Program-made: the position numbers and the translations under genes
Notes under the pieces: generated by a model
Seen by the model: the letters and a program-made list of their open reading frames with translations, nothing else
Database searches by the model: none
Told to the model about the DNA's origin: nothing
Assembly (NCBI GenBank): GCA_903917735.1
Contig: CAIXBR010000058.1
Coordinates: forward strand, 1-42,625
From: an uncultured Elusimicrobia bacterium
GTDB taxonomy: Bacteria > Elusimicrobiota > Elusimicrobia > Elusimicrobiales > UBA9959
Length of the DNA: 42,625 nucleotides
Direction: 5' to 3'
Shown: one piece after another, positions 1 through 6,040 of the stretch
How positions within the stretch are numbered: the first letter of the stretch is position 1
Layout of the letters: every line of letters begins with the position of its first letter

Positions 1-48
1 CGATAAATGAGCCCCCGTTCTTCCGCAGTCACCCGTTTGTAATCCATT
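1..48 (-). CDS. IS30-like transposase, N-terminal 16 residues only (runs off window)
   Basis: Reading leftward from 48, the frame begins MDYKRVTAEERGLIYR and leaves the window. The pattern (short basic start, then a T-x-EER-x-x-IY motif leading into a helix-turn-helix) is typical of the N-terminus of IS30-family transposases. Too little is visible to be certain. The position fits an insertion sequence that has interrupted the AlbA_2-type gene to its right. Confidence 0.5.
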
Positions 49-50
49 GT

Positions 51-81
51 TGTTCCCTCGTGTTATGATACACGAAGAACA
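51..81. repeat. Imperfect inverted repeat upstream of the IS30-like start
   Basis: TGTTC, two bases, TCGTGT, a 6-nt loop TATGAT, then ACACGA, one base, GAACA: an 11-bp interrupted dyad ending right at the start codon of the IS30-like transposase. It may be an operator or part of the subterminal end of the insertion sequence. Confidence 0.5.
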
Positions 82-117
82 CAACTTGCCGTACAACTTA
101 CTTGGTGTTAGAAAGGT

Positions 118-387
118 TGCAATAGCCGGTAGCCCGCGGGCATCGATCTCCCGGGCATCAATATCAGGATATATCCTGGGGTCAATGTGGGTGGAGATCG
201 CCTGTGAAATATCCTTCAGAGTGGTCCGGCCAATATGCTGCCCCGCAACGCTGCCATCGTCGGCAATACCGAAATAGACCCGGCCCCTGCCATGCTTGTT
301 AAGTATAGCTCCAATGGAAATTATGGCTTCCTTAAGTTCGGAAGTGGATTTCTTTAGCTCCAGAGTTTGGCTTTCTCTAAATTTCAT
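118..387 (-). pseudogene. AlbA_2/Schlafen-like DNA-binding domain gene, probably interrupted by an IS
   Basis: From ATG 387 the product starts MKFRESQTLELKKSTSELKE and continues with NKHGRGRVYFGIADDG. This is the start and GxxYFGI-x-DDG core of the AlbA_2 domain found in RecG-like/Schlafen-related ATP-dependent regulators, usually a DNA- or RNA-binding domain. Recognisable similarity ends near residue 90 (about position 118). The frame then stays open to the window edge but codes cysteine-rich sequence unlike the family, in the place where the IS30-like element starts. I read this as an IS insertion into a chromosomal gene. The original length cannot be known from this window. Confidence 0.6.
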
Positions 388-639
388 AAGCCCCCCTTAC
401 CGTATAAATAGCATAGCAGGCGAACCCGACATAGGTGTGACGGGGTGTTGGCGCCGGATTTCTGTTGATTCTTGTTGCCGCTTGCCAAAGCTGCCGGCGA
501 ATATTAGAATATCCCTGCATGAAAAATATCACAACACAAGACCTGATCAATTCCGCATCGGCCATGAAAAAGGACGGTGCCGCCCGGAAGCACCTTATGC
601 TGTTCGCCGGCGAGCAGCCGGAGCAAATGCAACCTGGAA
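388..639. other. No confident gene; short host spacer
   Basis: A 69-codon rightward frame starts with ATG at 519 (MKNITTQDLINSASAMKKDG) and runs to 728, but it has no recognised family and overlaps the IS91-like fragment in another frame. It could be a small gene or the frameshifted upstream part of the decayed element. Nothing else was seen here. Confidence 0.4.
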
Positions 640-843
640 ATGAAGCCGGTGGCGGTCATACTCAACGACAAAGAACTTGTGCGGCTCTTAACCCACCTGG
701 GCCTGCCTGCGGAATTCCCGAAGTTTAAGCCAGCCCCTCAGGCGTCACTATATGAACACGCCTGCGGTCCGCCGGATGAAGACTGCCAGCTGGACCCACG
801 GGTTGATTACGAAGCTGTAGAACCCGCCCCGGCTGACGATTGA
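640..843 (+). pseudogene. C-terminal remnant of an IS91/IS801-like transposase
   Basis: The frame from ATG 640 (MKPVAVILNDKELVRLLTHL, then GLPAEFPKFKPAPQ and a proline- and acid-rich tail) resembles the last part of IS91-type Y2 transposases, which end in a (R/K)IL-x-HLGLP motif followed by an acidic tail. The zinc-binding and catalytic tyrosine domains are missing upstream, so this is a fragment. It ends 33 bp before a strong terminator. Confidence 0.45.
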
Positions 844-875
844 AGCAACCACCACCCCCCCCCCGACTCCTGACA

Positions 876-907
876 CGCCCGGCAACAGCCGGGCGCGGGT
901 TTTTTTT
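876..907 (+). terminator. Rho-independent terminator just outside the prophage left end
   Basis: An 8-bp GC stem (CGCCCGGC/GCCGGGCG) with an AACA tetraloop, then CGGG and a run of eight T. It ends the transposase remnant. The prophage inserted at the downstream edge of its T/A tract. Confidence 0.9.
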
Positions 908-909
908 AA

Positions 910-914
910 AAAAT
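910..914. repeat. Left target-site duplication AAAAT
   Basis: These 5 bp recur at 39522-39526 when both ends are placed 16 bp outside the outermost GTTTGAGAA motif. The surrounding A/T run allows other placements (3 or 7 bp), but only this one gives the 5-bp duplication normal for Mu-type elements. Confidence 0.65.
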
Positions 915-1060
915 TAGGAGTTATCTGGTAGTTTGAGAATTGGATTTAAGGGCTATTTTGGCAAGTTCTCATTGGGGGAATGAGGTTTTTACTCTGCCGG
1001 GAGCGGTTTGAGAAATTTACCAGATTCTTACCGGAAAGTATCTTTGGTTTGAGAATTTTT
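915..1060 (+). other. Left transposase-binding end (three L sites)
   Basis: GTTTGAGAA occurs at 931-939, 1006-1014 and 1047-1055, all in direct orientation, with TATC or a related sequence about 5 bp upstream. The spacings are 75 and 41 bp. Mu has three L sites with an approximately 40-bp L2-L3 gap, so the arrangement matches. The same motif is inverted at the right end. These are the expected binding sites for the transposase encoded at 8208-10181. Confidence 0.85.
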
Positions 1061-1140
1061 CCGGCCGGCGCGGTTCTTTCCGGGGGCCGCGCTCATAGGG
1101 GAAATGGCGGTTTTGGAGAAAAACGGTAATTCTAAAGTTG

Positions 1141-1206
1141 TCCTAGGGGTAGGTGGTTTGTCCTAGGGGTCTGTCTTAGGGGTAGGGCCTAGGTCCTCTA
1201 GGTCCT
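1141..1206. repeat. Clustered CTAGG repeat array next to the left end
   Basis: Five copies of a CTAGG-centred motif: TCCTAGGGGT at 1141 and 1161, CTTAGGGGT at 1175, CCTAGGTCCT at 1188 and TCTAGGTCCT at 1197. A further ATAGGGG stands near 1095. The array lies between the last early gene and the L sites. Its function is unknown; a protein-binding array or remnants of a terminator are possible. Confidence 0.7.
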
Positions 1207-1236
1207 GTTTTTGATGGTTTTAAGCGATTTAAGCAT

Positions 1237-1247
1237 AGTTATCAACA
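1237..1247 (+). repeat. Subterminal 11-bp repeat AGTTATCAACA (left copy)
   Basis: The same 11 bp, in the same orientation, occur at 39421-39431 near the right end. The core TTATCAACA is one base from a DnaA-box consensus. It overlaps the 3' end of the last early gene. Confidence 0.5.
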
Positions 1248-1472
1248 GGCTCCCCGAGGGTCAAAAAAGGAGCCCTCCGGGGGCGGTTTCCGAGCCGGAT
1301 TTATGGTCGCTTTAGCGGCTTTTTTTTTGAGCCGGGAAGCGGCCTCTGCGCGTGTTATAGGTATGGTCATGCAGCATTTAGAGCAACGGTAGCGGCAACG
1401 GTAGCGGCGGCCCATAATACAGGTCATTTTGGAGCCACATTCGGGGCAGTCAACACGCTCGTTTCTTATCAT
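1242..1472 (-). CDS. Small zinc-ribbon protein, last gene of the early operon
   Basis: A 76-residue basic protein starts MIRNERVDCPECGSKM, with CPECG near residues 9-13 and a second cysteine cluster (CRYRCSKCC) near 27-34, so it should bind one zinc. It resembles the small zinc-finger regulators of phages (Ogr/Delta or Mu Com), but the match is only in the cysteine pattern, and no mom-like methyl-modification gene was recognised. Its ATG overlaps the stop of the gene upstream (ATGA), so translation is coupled. Confidence 0.7.
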   Translation of the reverse strand: MIRNERVDCPECGSKMTCIMGRRYRCRYRCSKCCMTIPITRAEAASRLKKKAAKATINPARKPPPEGSFFDPRGAC

Positions 1473-1762
1473 AAATGTTCTACCGGATTGGGTTCTTGCG
1501 GGCGGGAAAGAATCTCGCGCAGCTCCTCCAGGATAGGCTGGTGCATGCGCATGATTTCATGCTTAGCCACAGCCTGCCGTATTGCCTCTATCCGTGGATC
1601 GTTGGCTCCCAAAGGGCGGTCGCAGGATGGGCAGATGTTGCGGCTCTGCTTGAAGTTATCCTTGCCGAGCAACTCATCCATCTTCGCCTGCACCTTGTCC
1701 CGGCTCGGGAAGTCGGGGAAGGTTAAGGTATAGGCGGCGAGTTTTTGAAGTCCGGTTTGCAT
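1469..1762 (-). CDS. Hypothetical early protein with a CPSC motif
   Basis: Ninety-seven residues, mostly helical, with one CPSC pair (residues 44-47) and a C-terminal acidic helix (ILEELREILSRPQ). No family is recognised. It sits in the leftward early operon and overlaps the next gene by 4 bp (ATGA). An AGGAGA ribosome-binding site precedes the start. Confidence 0.65.
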   Translation of the reverse strand: MQTGLQKLAAYTLTFPDFPSRDKVQAKMDELLGKDNFKQSRNICPSCDRPLGANDPRIEAIRQAVAKHEIMRMHQPILEELREILSRPQEPNPVEHL

Positions 1763-1775
1763 AATAGTCTCCTGG

Positions 1776-1919
1776 TTAATAATTTCGTTTAGTGTCGCGA
1801 CGGAATTTACTCCATGATTTGCATTTGTTGCAGGGTTTTTTAGTCAGGTCCTGGCGATCCTGGCCGTGGGTGCGGTGCTTGCAAAAGTAACAGTGGCGCG
1901 GTTTAGATATTTTGCTCAT
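1776..1919 (-). CDS. 47-residue zinc-ribbon protein
   Basis: Start taken at ATG 1919 (MSKISKPRHCYFCKHRTHG), which has GGGAGA 5 bp upstream and overlaps the previous stop as ATGA. CYFC and CNKC form a four-cysteine zinc ribbon, with a basic, arginine-rich C-terminus. Probably a small nucleic-acid-binding or protein-binding regulator; no family recognised. Confidence 0.65.
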   Translation of the reverse strand: MSKISKPRHCYFCKHRTHGQDRQDLTKKPCNKCKSWSKFRRDTKRNY

Positions 1920-2050
1920 ATCGGTCTCCCTGATGTTTTGTACCAGCAGTAAACAAGCAAAACTCCGATCAACCACCCTACCGCTGCGTCCTCTATGGAT
2001 TTGACCAGGGTAGGAAAGTTAGTGATCGTGATTATTATCGTACTGTCCAT
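1916..2050 (-). CDS. 44-residue single-pass membrane protein
   Basis: Start ATG at 2050 (MDSTIIITITNFPTLVKS). One hydrophobic helix spans about residues 23-37 (AAVGWLIGVLLVYCW) and is followed by a short charged tail. It follows the zinc-ribbon gene directly and overlaps the next gene by 4 bp. Function unknown; small early membrane proteins in phages often act on the host envelope or in superinfection exclusion. Confidence 0.6.
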   Translation of the reverse strand: MDSTIIITITNFPTLVKSIEDAAVGWLIGVLLVYCWYKTSGRPI

Positions 2051-2051
2051 T

Positions 2052-2243
2052 TTAGTCCCCCACGTTGACGCTGTCGCGGCACTCGGTGCGGTGGTAGGGG
2101 TCGGTGTTGGTGCAGTCCGAATTGTCGCAGAAGCGGCCGCCGCAGTGCGGGCAGAACTTGGTGGACTGGCCACACTTGGGGCAGGTGGAAACAGCGACGA
2201 CCGTTTCCGGTTTAGCAGGTGCGGTGATATTTATTTCGTCCAT
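2052..2243 (-). CDS. Double zinc-ribbon protein
   Basis: Start chosen at ATG 2243 (MDEINITAPAKPETVVAV), which has AAGGAG just upstream; a longer frame from 2276 would overlap the mor-like gene. In 63 residues there are CPKCG, CPHCG, a CDNSDC knuckle and a final YHRTEC, enough ligands for two zinc ions in zinc-ribbon style. No family name can be given. Confidence 0.65.
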   Translation of the reverse strand: MDEINITAPAKPETVVAVSTCPKCGQSTKFCPHCGGRFCDNSDCTNTDPYHRTECRDSVNVGD

Positions 2244-2250
2244 GATCTCC

Positions 2251-2592
2251 TTATAGTGGGAAGAGGGTGGGGTCATCGGGACGCGCGCCGTTCTTTTCGG
2301 TGCGCGCCACGTAGACGAACTGCTCCGAGACGCCGAGGGTCACGGCCAGCTGTTTTGAGTTATTCCCGGCGGCGGTCTCTTTGTAGTGTTTGCGGACGTA
2401 GACGCGGCGCAGGTCCATCAGCGGTTTATCAGAGAGGTATAGGTTGATGGAGGAAAGTTTCTCCCAAAGCGCGATCAAGACTTCCAAGCCGCAGTATTCA
2501 TAGATCAGCCGGGCGTCGTTACTAAGGTGCTTTAGGATTTCTTCCCGGTCCAGGTCTTTGAACCAGCCGAGTTTAAGATCAGGATCTTGCAT
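2251..2592 (-). CDS. mor: Mor-family transcription activator
   Basis: 113 residues of the Mor/C family, the dimeric activators that switch on middle or late transcription in Mu. The N-terminal half (DARLIYEYCGLEVLIALWEK) is the dimerisation part with the characteristic LW-x-KLSSINLYLSDKPL region. The C-terminal half (NSKQLAVTLGVSEQFVYVAR, residues 78-97) is the helix-turn-helix. It is near the end of the early operon, as in Mu, so it would accumulate after early transcription. No second C-like activator is visible, which suggests a two-step cascade. Its likely target is the dyad at 20248-20268. A mild AAGGTAA ribosome-binding site precedes ATG 2592. Confidence 0.88.
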   Translation of the reverse strand: MQDPDLKLGWFKDLDREEILKHLSNDARLIYEYCGLEVLIALWEKLSSINLYLSDKPLMDLRRVYVRKHYKETAAGNNSKQLAVTLGVSEQFVYVARTEKNGARPDDPTLFPL

Positions 2593-2616
2593 ATGATTAC
2601 CTTATAAGCGGATTCA

Positions 2617-2781
2617 TCAGTTAATTTTGCCAGGATAGTGAGCTATAAAGTCAAAACCTGCCGGAGTTAGCCCCGAGGCCGCTAACAGCCGTTGGAGCAG
2701 GAGGACAAATTCCAGGTTAGAGACATTATCGTTGCATTCTAAGGAAAGCTTCGCGTTCTTGTCTTCGATAATTATCTTCAT
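2617..2781 (-). CDS. 54-residue hypothetical protein between gam and mor
   Basis: ATG at 2781, 3 bp after the gam stop; product MKIIIEDKNAKLSLECNDNV followed by a leucine-rich helix (VLLLQRLLAASG). It fills the gap in the operon between gam and mor, and its closeness to gam suggests coupled translation. No family recognised. Confidence 0.6.
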   Translation of the reverse strand: MKIIIEDKNAKLSLECNDNVSNLEFVLLLQRLLAASGLTPAGFDFIAHYPGKIN

Positions 2782-2784
2782 GGC

Positions 2785-3303
2785 TTAATCCTTGGTCTCG
2801 TCTTTGAGGAGGGCTTCGACGAGTTTGTCCACATTGGCGTCCGTAGGCTTGATTAGGATCTTGTCTCCAGATCCTTCCAGGGTGCAGGCTATGCCTTTGA
2901 GGTCGCTCACGCTGAGTTGCTCCAGGGCGGCCTTTACCGGACTGGTATCGGTCTTGAGCATGGTGTCCACCATGTCGGGGAAGTTCTTCTTGACCAACTC
3001 CACCACCTTATCGGTGTCGTCCCAGGTGATGGTCCCCTTTTGTTTCTGGAATCCGACCTTGATGCCGTTGAAGATGTGCGCGCGGGGTTTGTCGAAGAGC
3101 GCCTTATTGGCGTCCAGGACGTTTATCAGCGCCTGTTTCTTTTCGGCGGCGCAGGCCACGCGGGTCTTCAGCTCGGTGATGTGCTTGCGCTTCACGTCCT
3201 CTATCTCCTGGCGCATGGTGTCGGCCAGCTCCACCACCAACTGGCGCTTCTTGGCATACTCGTTGGTGTAAACCTCGATATCTGCAAGTTTCAGTCCGGT
3301 CAT
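2785..3303 (-). CDS. gam: Gam-like host-nuclease inhibitor (DNA-end-binding)
   Basis: 172 residues, about the length of Mu Gam. The long N-terminal coiled coil (YAKKRQLVVELADTMRQEIE onwards) is followed by the DNA-binding part with FNGIKVGFQKQKGTITWDD, where the family has a conserved G-x-(V/I)-x-(F/W)-x(4)-G stretch. Mu Gam is a Ku-like dimer that coats DNA ends and blocks exonucleases such as RecBCD, protecting linear phage DNA. It is in the early operon with a good AAGGAG site ahead of ATG 3303. Confidence is high for the family, with function inferred from Mu. Confidence 0.9.
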   Translation of the reverse strand: MTGLKLADIEVYTNEYAKKRQLVVELADTMRQEIEDVKRKHITELKTRVACAAEKKQALINVLDANKALFDKPRAHIFNGIKVGFQKQKGTITWDDTDKVVELVKKNFPDMVDTMLKTDTSPVKAALEQLSVSDLKGIACTLEGSGDKILIKPTDANVDKLVEALLKDETKD

Positions 3304-3329
3304 GTTATTCTCCTTGTGCGGTTGGATTT

Positions 3330-3605
3330 TTACTTCAAAGCCTCGTAGTATTTCTTGAACAGGTCCGGCTCCAGGCAGAAAAGGCCGAAGTGCTCGGAGT
3401 CCACCAGATAGTCGCCTGGTTTCAGGAGTTGGCGCTGTCGGCCGAGGTCCTCCACTATCATATTGCCGGTGAAGATGCCGCGGAATTCCAGGCGCACCTT
3501 GCCTTTATATATCGCCTCTAGGTCCTCGGCATCCTTCAGACTGCCGTCGAAGCAGGCGGCGTTAACTTTTGTCGACGCGTGCTGGTAGGATTTAAAGGTG
3601 ATCAT
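3330..3605 (-). CDS. Hypothetical early protein
   Basis: 91 residues with a small beta-rich domain containing LKPGDYLVDSEHFGLFCLEP, a pattern seen in several uncharacterised phage proteins that end in a similar PGDY(L/V)V loop. Start overlaps the previous stop (ATGA), so it is coupled to the gene upstream. Function unknown. Confidence 0.65.
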   Translation of the reverse strand: MITFKSYQHASTKVNAACFDGSLKDAEDLEAIYKGKVRLEFRGIFTGNMIVEDLGRQRQLLKPGDYLVDSEHFGLFCLEPDLFKKYYEALK

Positions 3606-4147
3606 TTCGCCACCGCCTGCTTGTTCCAGCCGGTGCCGGAACAGAAGATGCAGACATCTCTGGTGATGCCGGGGACCAGGTTACCTTTGCCGTGGCATTC
3701 CGGACAGATGGCGTAACCTCTGTCCAGGAGATCCTGGGGGGATAGGCGCAGCGTGGTCATAAGGACCGGCTGCTCGTGAGAGCCGCGGTAGATCTCCACC
3801 GTGTCCCGCGAGGTATAGAGCAGTTTCTTCACGTGCGAGTCCACGTCACTGTAGTTGTCGTAGACGGGGCTGAACTGGCCCTGCAGCCCGAAGAAGAAGA
3901 ACTCGGGTTTATTGGAACCGAGCCAGCTCCACTCTTTGTATTCCTTGCCAGCGCGGAAGCGGTTGATCATGCGGCCGGACTTCACGGCCTCGGCGCCGCG
4001 GGAGCAGAGCGTGCGGACTCCGTAGTTGGTGAAGGATTCTATCTTTATCTCTTCCATGGTGAGCCAGCGGCCGGGACGCGACGAGAAGGCGCGGTTCAGG
4101 TATTCGGGTGCGGTTTCTTTTTCTTCTGTGGGGGTTGTGGTGTCCAT
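3602..4147 (-). CDS. Hypothetical early protein with DnaJ-type zinc knuckle
   Basis: 181 residues. The N-terminal part (PGRWLTMEEIKIESFTNYGV) looks like a winged-helix module. The C-terminus has two C-x-x-C-x-G-x-G repeats (CPECHGKG and CIFCSGTG, about residues 147-172), the zinc-binding signature of DnaJ. No J-domain is present. It starts with a strong AAAGGAG site, 73 bp downstream of the next operon gene, and is followed by a coupled gene. Possible role in DNA or protein binding; no family recognised. Confidence 0.65.
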   Translation of the reverse strand: MDTTTPTEEKETAPEYLNRAFSSRPGRWLTMEEIKIESFTNYGVRTLCSRGAEAVKSGRMINRFRAGKEYKEWSWLGSNKPEFFFFGLQGQFSPVYDNYSDVDSHVKKLLYTSRDTVEIYRGSHEQPVLMTTLRLSPQDLLDRGYAICPECHGKGNLVPGITRDVCIFCSGTGWNKQAVAK

Positions 4148-4220
4148 AATTTCTCCTTTAAATCGGCCGGGCCATTTCCGGCATATAACGGACGGCCCGG
4201 CTTTTTGTGTTTTACATAAC

Positions 4221-4547
4221 CTACCGGCTTGCCTCTGTGCCTAGCAGAGACTTATCCCGCTCTTGCGCCTGTGCGCTCAGGGAACCCTCCTCCCGCGCCG
4301 GTAACGGGCAGTGACTTATAGACGCGGGAAGGAATCGAACCTTCGGTTCCGAGTAGCGGCCGCTCTCGGCGCACTGCCACTGTGCTACCGCGTCAAAACC
4401 AAAATGCTTCGCCTTTAAAATCGCTGCGTAAACAAGAGCTGCGAATAGTATTAACATTAACACCCAGGGGACGGCATGCTCTTCATGCCAAGAAGTGGCT
4501 GGGTCTGTATAGCCAGGTTTTAATCTGTATACGCCATAGAAGCTCAT
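4221..4547 (-). CDS. Small membrane protein whose 3' half overlaps a tRNA-like gene
   Basis: From ATG 4547 (overlapping the previous stop as ATGA, with AAAGGAC upstream) the product has a polar start, then a transmembrane helix VPWVLMLILFAALVYAAIL at about residues 27-45. After about residue 50 the frame passes through the tRNA-like gene at 4321-4395, coding AVAQWQCAESGRYSEP, the usual appearance of a translated tRNA. The tail is therefore probably not selected as protein. Either the true gene once ended near 4396 and lost its stop, or the tRNA was inserted into it. Confidence 0.5.
   Translation of the reverse strand: MSFYGVYRLKPGYTDPATSWHEEHAVPWVLMLILFAALVYAAILKAKHFGFDAVAQWQCAESGRYSEPKVRFLPASISHCPLPAREEGSLSAQAQERDKSLLGTEASR
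4321..4394 (-). tRNA. tRNA-like gene with an 11-nt anticodon loop (identity not assignable)
   Basis: On the minus strand a full cloverleaf can be drawn: a perfect 7-bp acceptor stem (GACGCGG/CCGCGTC), a D-arm (GCAC, loop AGTGGCA, GTGC), an anticodon stem CCGAG/CTCGG, a 4-nt variable loop and a T-arm (GAAGG, TTCGATT, CCTTC). All conserved D- and T-loop bases are in place. The anticodon loop has 11 nt (AGCGGCCGCTA), not 7, has no U33, and contains the palindrome GCGGCCGC, so no anticodon can be read. CCA is not encoded. It lies inside the early operon. It may be a decayed phage tRNA, an unusual decoding tRNA or a decoy. Confidence 0.65.
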
Positions 4548-4930
4548 TTCTTTGTCCTTTTGAAGAACTGTCCAACGTCTTTGCGGCGGAGCTGATCCTG
4601 GTTGAACTGCGCCAGGCCGTCTTTTAGGCCGCGGCGGCATATCAGGCTGATCAGGTGCGCGCAACCGGACAGGAACTTCCAGCAGGCGGGGACGAATTTC
4701 AGGATCAACATCTTGCGGCGCAGGATCCGGATCTGGCCATTGATGTCGGTATAGAGCTGGGAGAGGCAGCAGTGGTGGATCAGCGCATTCAGGTTGGCCA
4801 TTACTATGCGCACCATAGGCGACGTGTGAACCCGGCCGCCTTCTATCCAGCTCGGCGGCCGGTTACAAACCGGACAGATCACCAGCCCGGTGGTGCTCAG
4901 CTCATTGGTTATCTTCTTGGTGGTGTTCAT
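4544..4930 (-). CDS. Hypothetical early protein
   Basis: 128 residues from ATG 4930, chosen because AAGGAG lies 7 bp upstream. The only motif is CPVC near residues 18-21; the rest is basic and helical, with several further cysteines and histidines (LIHHCCLSQLY). It is strongly basic overall, consistent with nucleic-acid binding. No family recognised. It is coupled to the small membrane protein downstream by an ATGA overlap. Confidence 0.6.
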   Translation of the reverse strand: MNTTKKITNELSTTGLVICPVCNRPPSWIEGGRVHTSPMVRIVMANLNALIHHCCLSQLYTDINGQIRILRRKMLILKFVPACWKFLSGCAHLISLICRRGLKDGLAQFNQDQLRRKDVGQFFKRTKK

Positions 4931-4952
4931 CACGTCGCTCCTTGGTGCGCCG

Positions 4953-5480
4953 TCAGGCGTTAATTATCTTCTTCAACGCGGCCTCGATCAGCTCGGGCAG
5001 AGAATCGCGCAGCGCGGAGATCTCTTCTTGGAGTTCATCTATTTTTGTGCCCACAAAGATCATCCTTTCGTCCACTATGCGTCCGACCGCCTGCTGAAAC
5101 ACGCCGCCGGCGGGCTTCTGCTTCGCAGTCTTGGCCTGCGGTTTTTTTTTCTTTCCGGGTGCGCTTTTGGCCGCGGCGGCTCCGGGAGTCACTTTGCGGA
5201 TGATGGTGCTCTTGCTCACTTCATATCTGCTGGCGAGTTCCAGTATTTTCACCGGGGTCTTCTCCTCCTGAGTAAGTGCGGTCCAGATACCAACCAGCTC
5301 GGCGGTTTCGCGTTCATCCAGTTTCTTGTATTTCATTTGTGCGGTCTCCTTTGGTTTTCTGCCTTTCTTGTTTTCCTGCCCGCAGCCAAATACAGAGCAG
5401 ACAGCCATCGCAGGGGTGATGCGCGTGTGCTCAGTTTCCTTAAGGCAGTGCTTGCAGTAAATTAATTCTTTCTCAGCCAT
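4953..5480 (-). CDS. Zinc-ribbon and HTH protein with C-terminal coiled coil
   Basis: 175 residues. ATG 5480 (MAEKELIYCKHCLKETEH) was preferred because AAAGG is 9 bp upstream, while the earlier ATG at 5489 abuts that site. The N-terminus has CKHC and a later C-x(4)-C pair. Residues 80-98 (ILELASRYEVSKSTIIRKV) form a helix-turn-helix. A lysine/alanine linker follows, then a coiled coil (VGTKIDELQEEISALRDSL). It is probably a DNA-binding early regulator or DNA-handling protein; no named family. Confidence 0.65.
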   Translation of the reverse strand: MAEKELIYCKHCLKETEHTRITPAMAVCSVFGCGQENKKGRKPKETAQMKYKKLDERETAELVGIWTALTQEEKTPVKILELASRYEVSKSTIIRKVTPGAAAAKSAPGKKKKPQAKTAKQKPAGGVFQQAVGRIVDERMIFVGTKIDELQEEISALRDSLPELIEAALKKIINA

Positions 5481-5616
5481 GACGTTCATCCTTTCGGCCG
5501 AACGGCCAGAGCAGCCAAATCACCAGCGCCAGGAACATGACTACCGAAATGGTGATCAACCCATAGACGCAGGACATGCCCGCCAGCCAGATCAGGAAAA
5601 CTATATTGTCGGACAC
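5473..5616 (-). CDS. 47-residue membrane protein (GTG start)
   Basis: A very short gene with start GTG 5616, preceded by GAGGAA at 7-bp spacing. The product begins VSDNIVFLIWLAGMSCVYGL and is nearly all hydrophobic, enough for two short or one long membrane helix, ending in a charged RKDERHG. It overlaps the stop of the gene before it and the start of the gene after it, which supports it as part of the operon. Function unknown. Confidence 0.6.
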   Translation of the reverse strand: MSDNIVFLIWLAGMSCVYGLITISVVMFLALVIWLLWPFGRKDERHG

Positions 5617-5828
5617 ATCAAATTCCTCGTGACCGCGCGGGTGGCCGGGTTCTTAATCCCGGACAGCATGATCTCGGCCGTGGTGATACCGGCGCGCTCC
5701 AGCTTGGCCTTGTAGTTGGCCGCCTGCTCCGGGGTGCCCAGGCCGCCCAAGATGGCACCGGTCTCGTCCACCACCTGGTGCCAGGTGTCTCCGGTCAGGA
5801 ACATTCTGTAAGATTCAACTTTCAGCAT
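5601..5828 (-). CDS. Hypothetical early protein
   Basis: 75 residues, small alpha/beta fold (YRMFLTGDTWHQVVDETGAI). A strong AGGAGGAATT site precedes ATG 5828. It lies between GemA-side genes and the small membrane protein, overlapping the latter. No family recognised. Confidence 0.6.
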   Translation of the reverse strand: MLKVESYRMFLTGDTWHQVVDETGAILGGLGTPEQAANYKAKLERAGITTAEIMLSGIKNPATRAVTRNLMCPTI

Positions 5829-5836
5829 AATTCCTC

Positions 5837-6040
5837 CTATCCGTGTATTCCGAAGAACGGCGCCAGGAAATGCACCGCCAGTTCGTGCGCCGCAGCGTCC
5901 AGCGCGTACATATCAGCGAACAGAACCACCACGAAAAGCACATCGCGCAGCGTTATGTGCTCGTCGTCCCCGTCACCGGCGCGGCGGCCGAAATTAAAAC
6001 ACACGGAGTTCTGAATGGTTTTGTGCATATTGAATTTCAC
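5837..6040 (-). CDS. Small protein with one hydrophobic segment
   Basis: 67 residues; GTG 6040 overlaps the gemA stop (GTGA) and has GGGAGG upstream, so translation is coupled. A hydrophobic stretch (DVLFVVVLFADMYALDAAA) covers the middle. Function unknown; an ATG at 6028 is an alternative start. Confidence 0.55.
   Translation of the reverse strand: MKFNMHKTIQNSVCFNFGRRAGDGDDEHITLRDVLFVVVLFADMYALDAAAHELAVHFLAPFFGIHG

Noticed and set aside
1141..1206. CRISPR-like array
   Set aside because: Units are about 10 bp with irregular 9-20 bp spacing, no spacer-length intervals and no cas genes.
1242..1472. Assignment of the last early gene as Mu Com
   Set aside because: Only the cysteine pattern is shared, Com in Mu lies beside mom at the right end, and no mom-like gene was recognised here.
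4221..4395. Protein-coding meaning of the C-terminal part of the membrane-protein frame
   Set aside because: The segment AVAQWQCAESG is the usual translation of a tRNA gene, and the tRNA structure on the same strand explains the sequence better.
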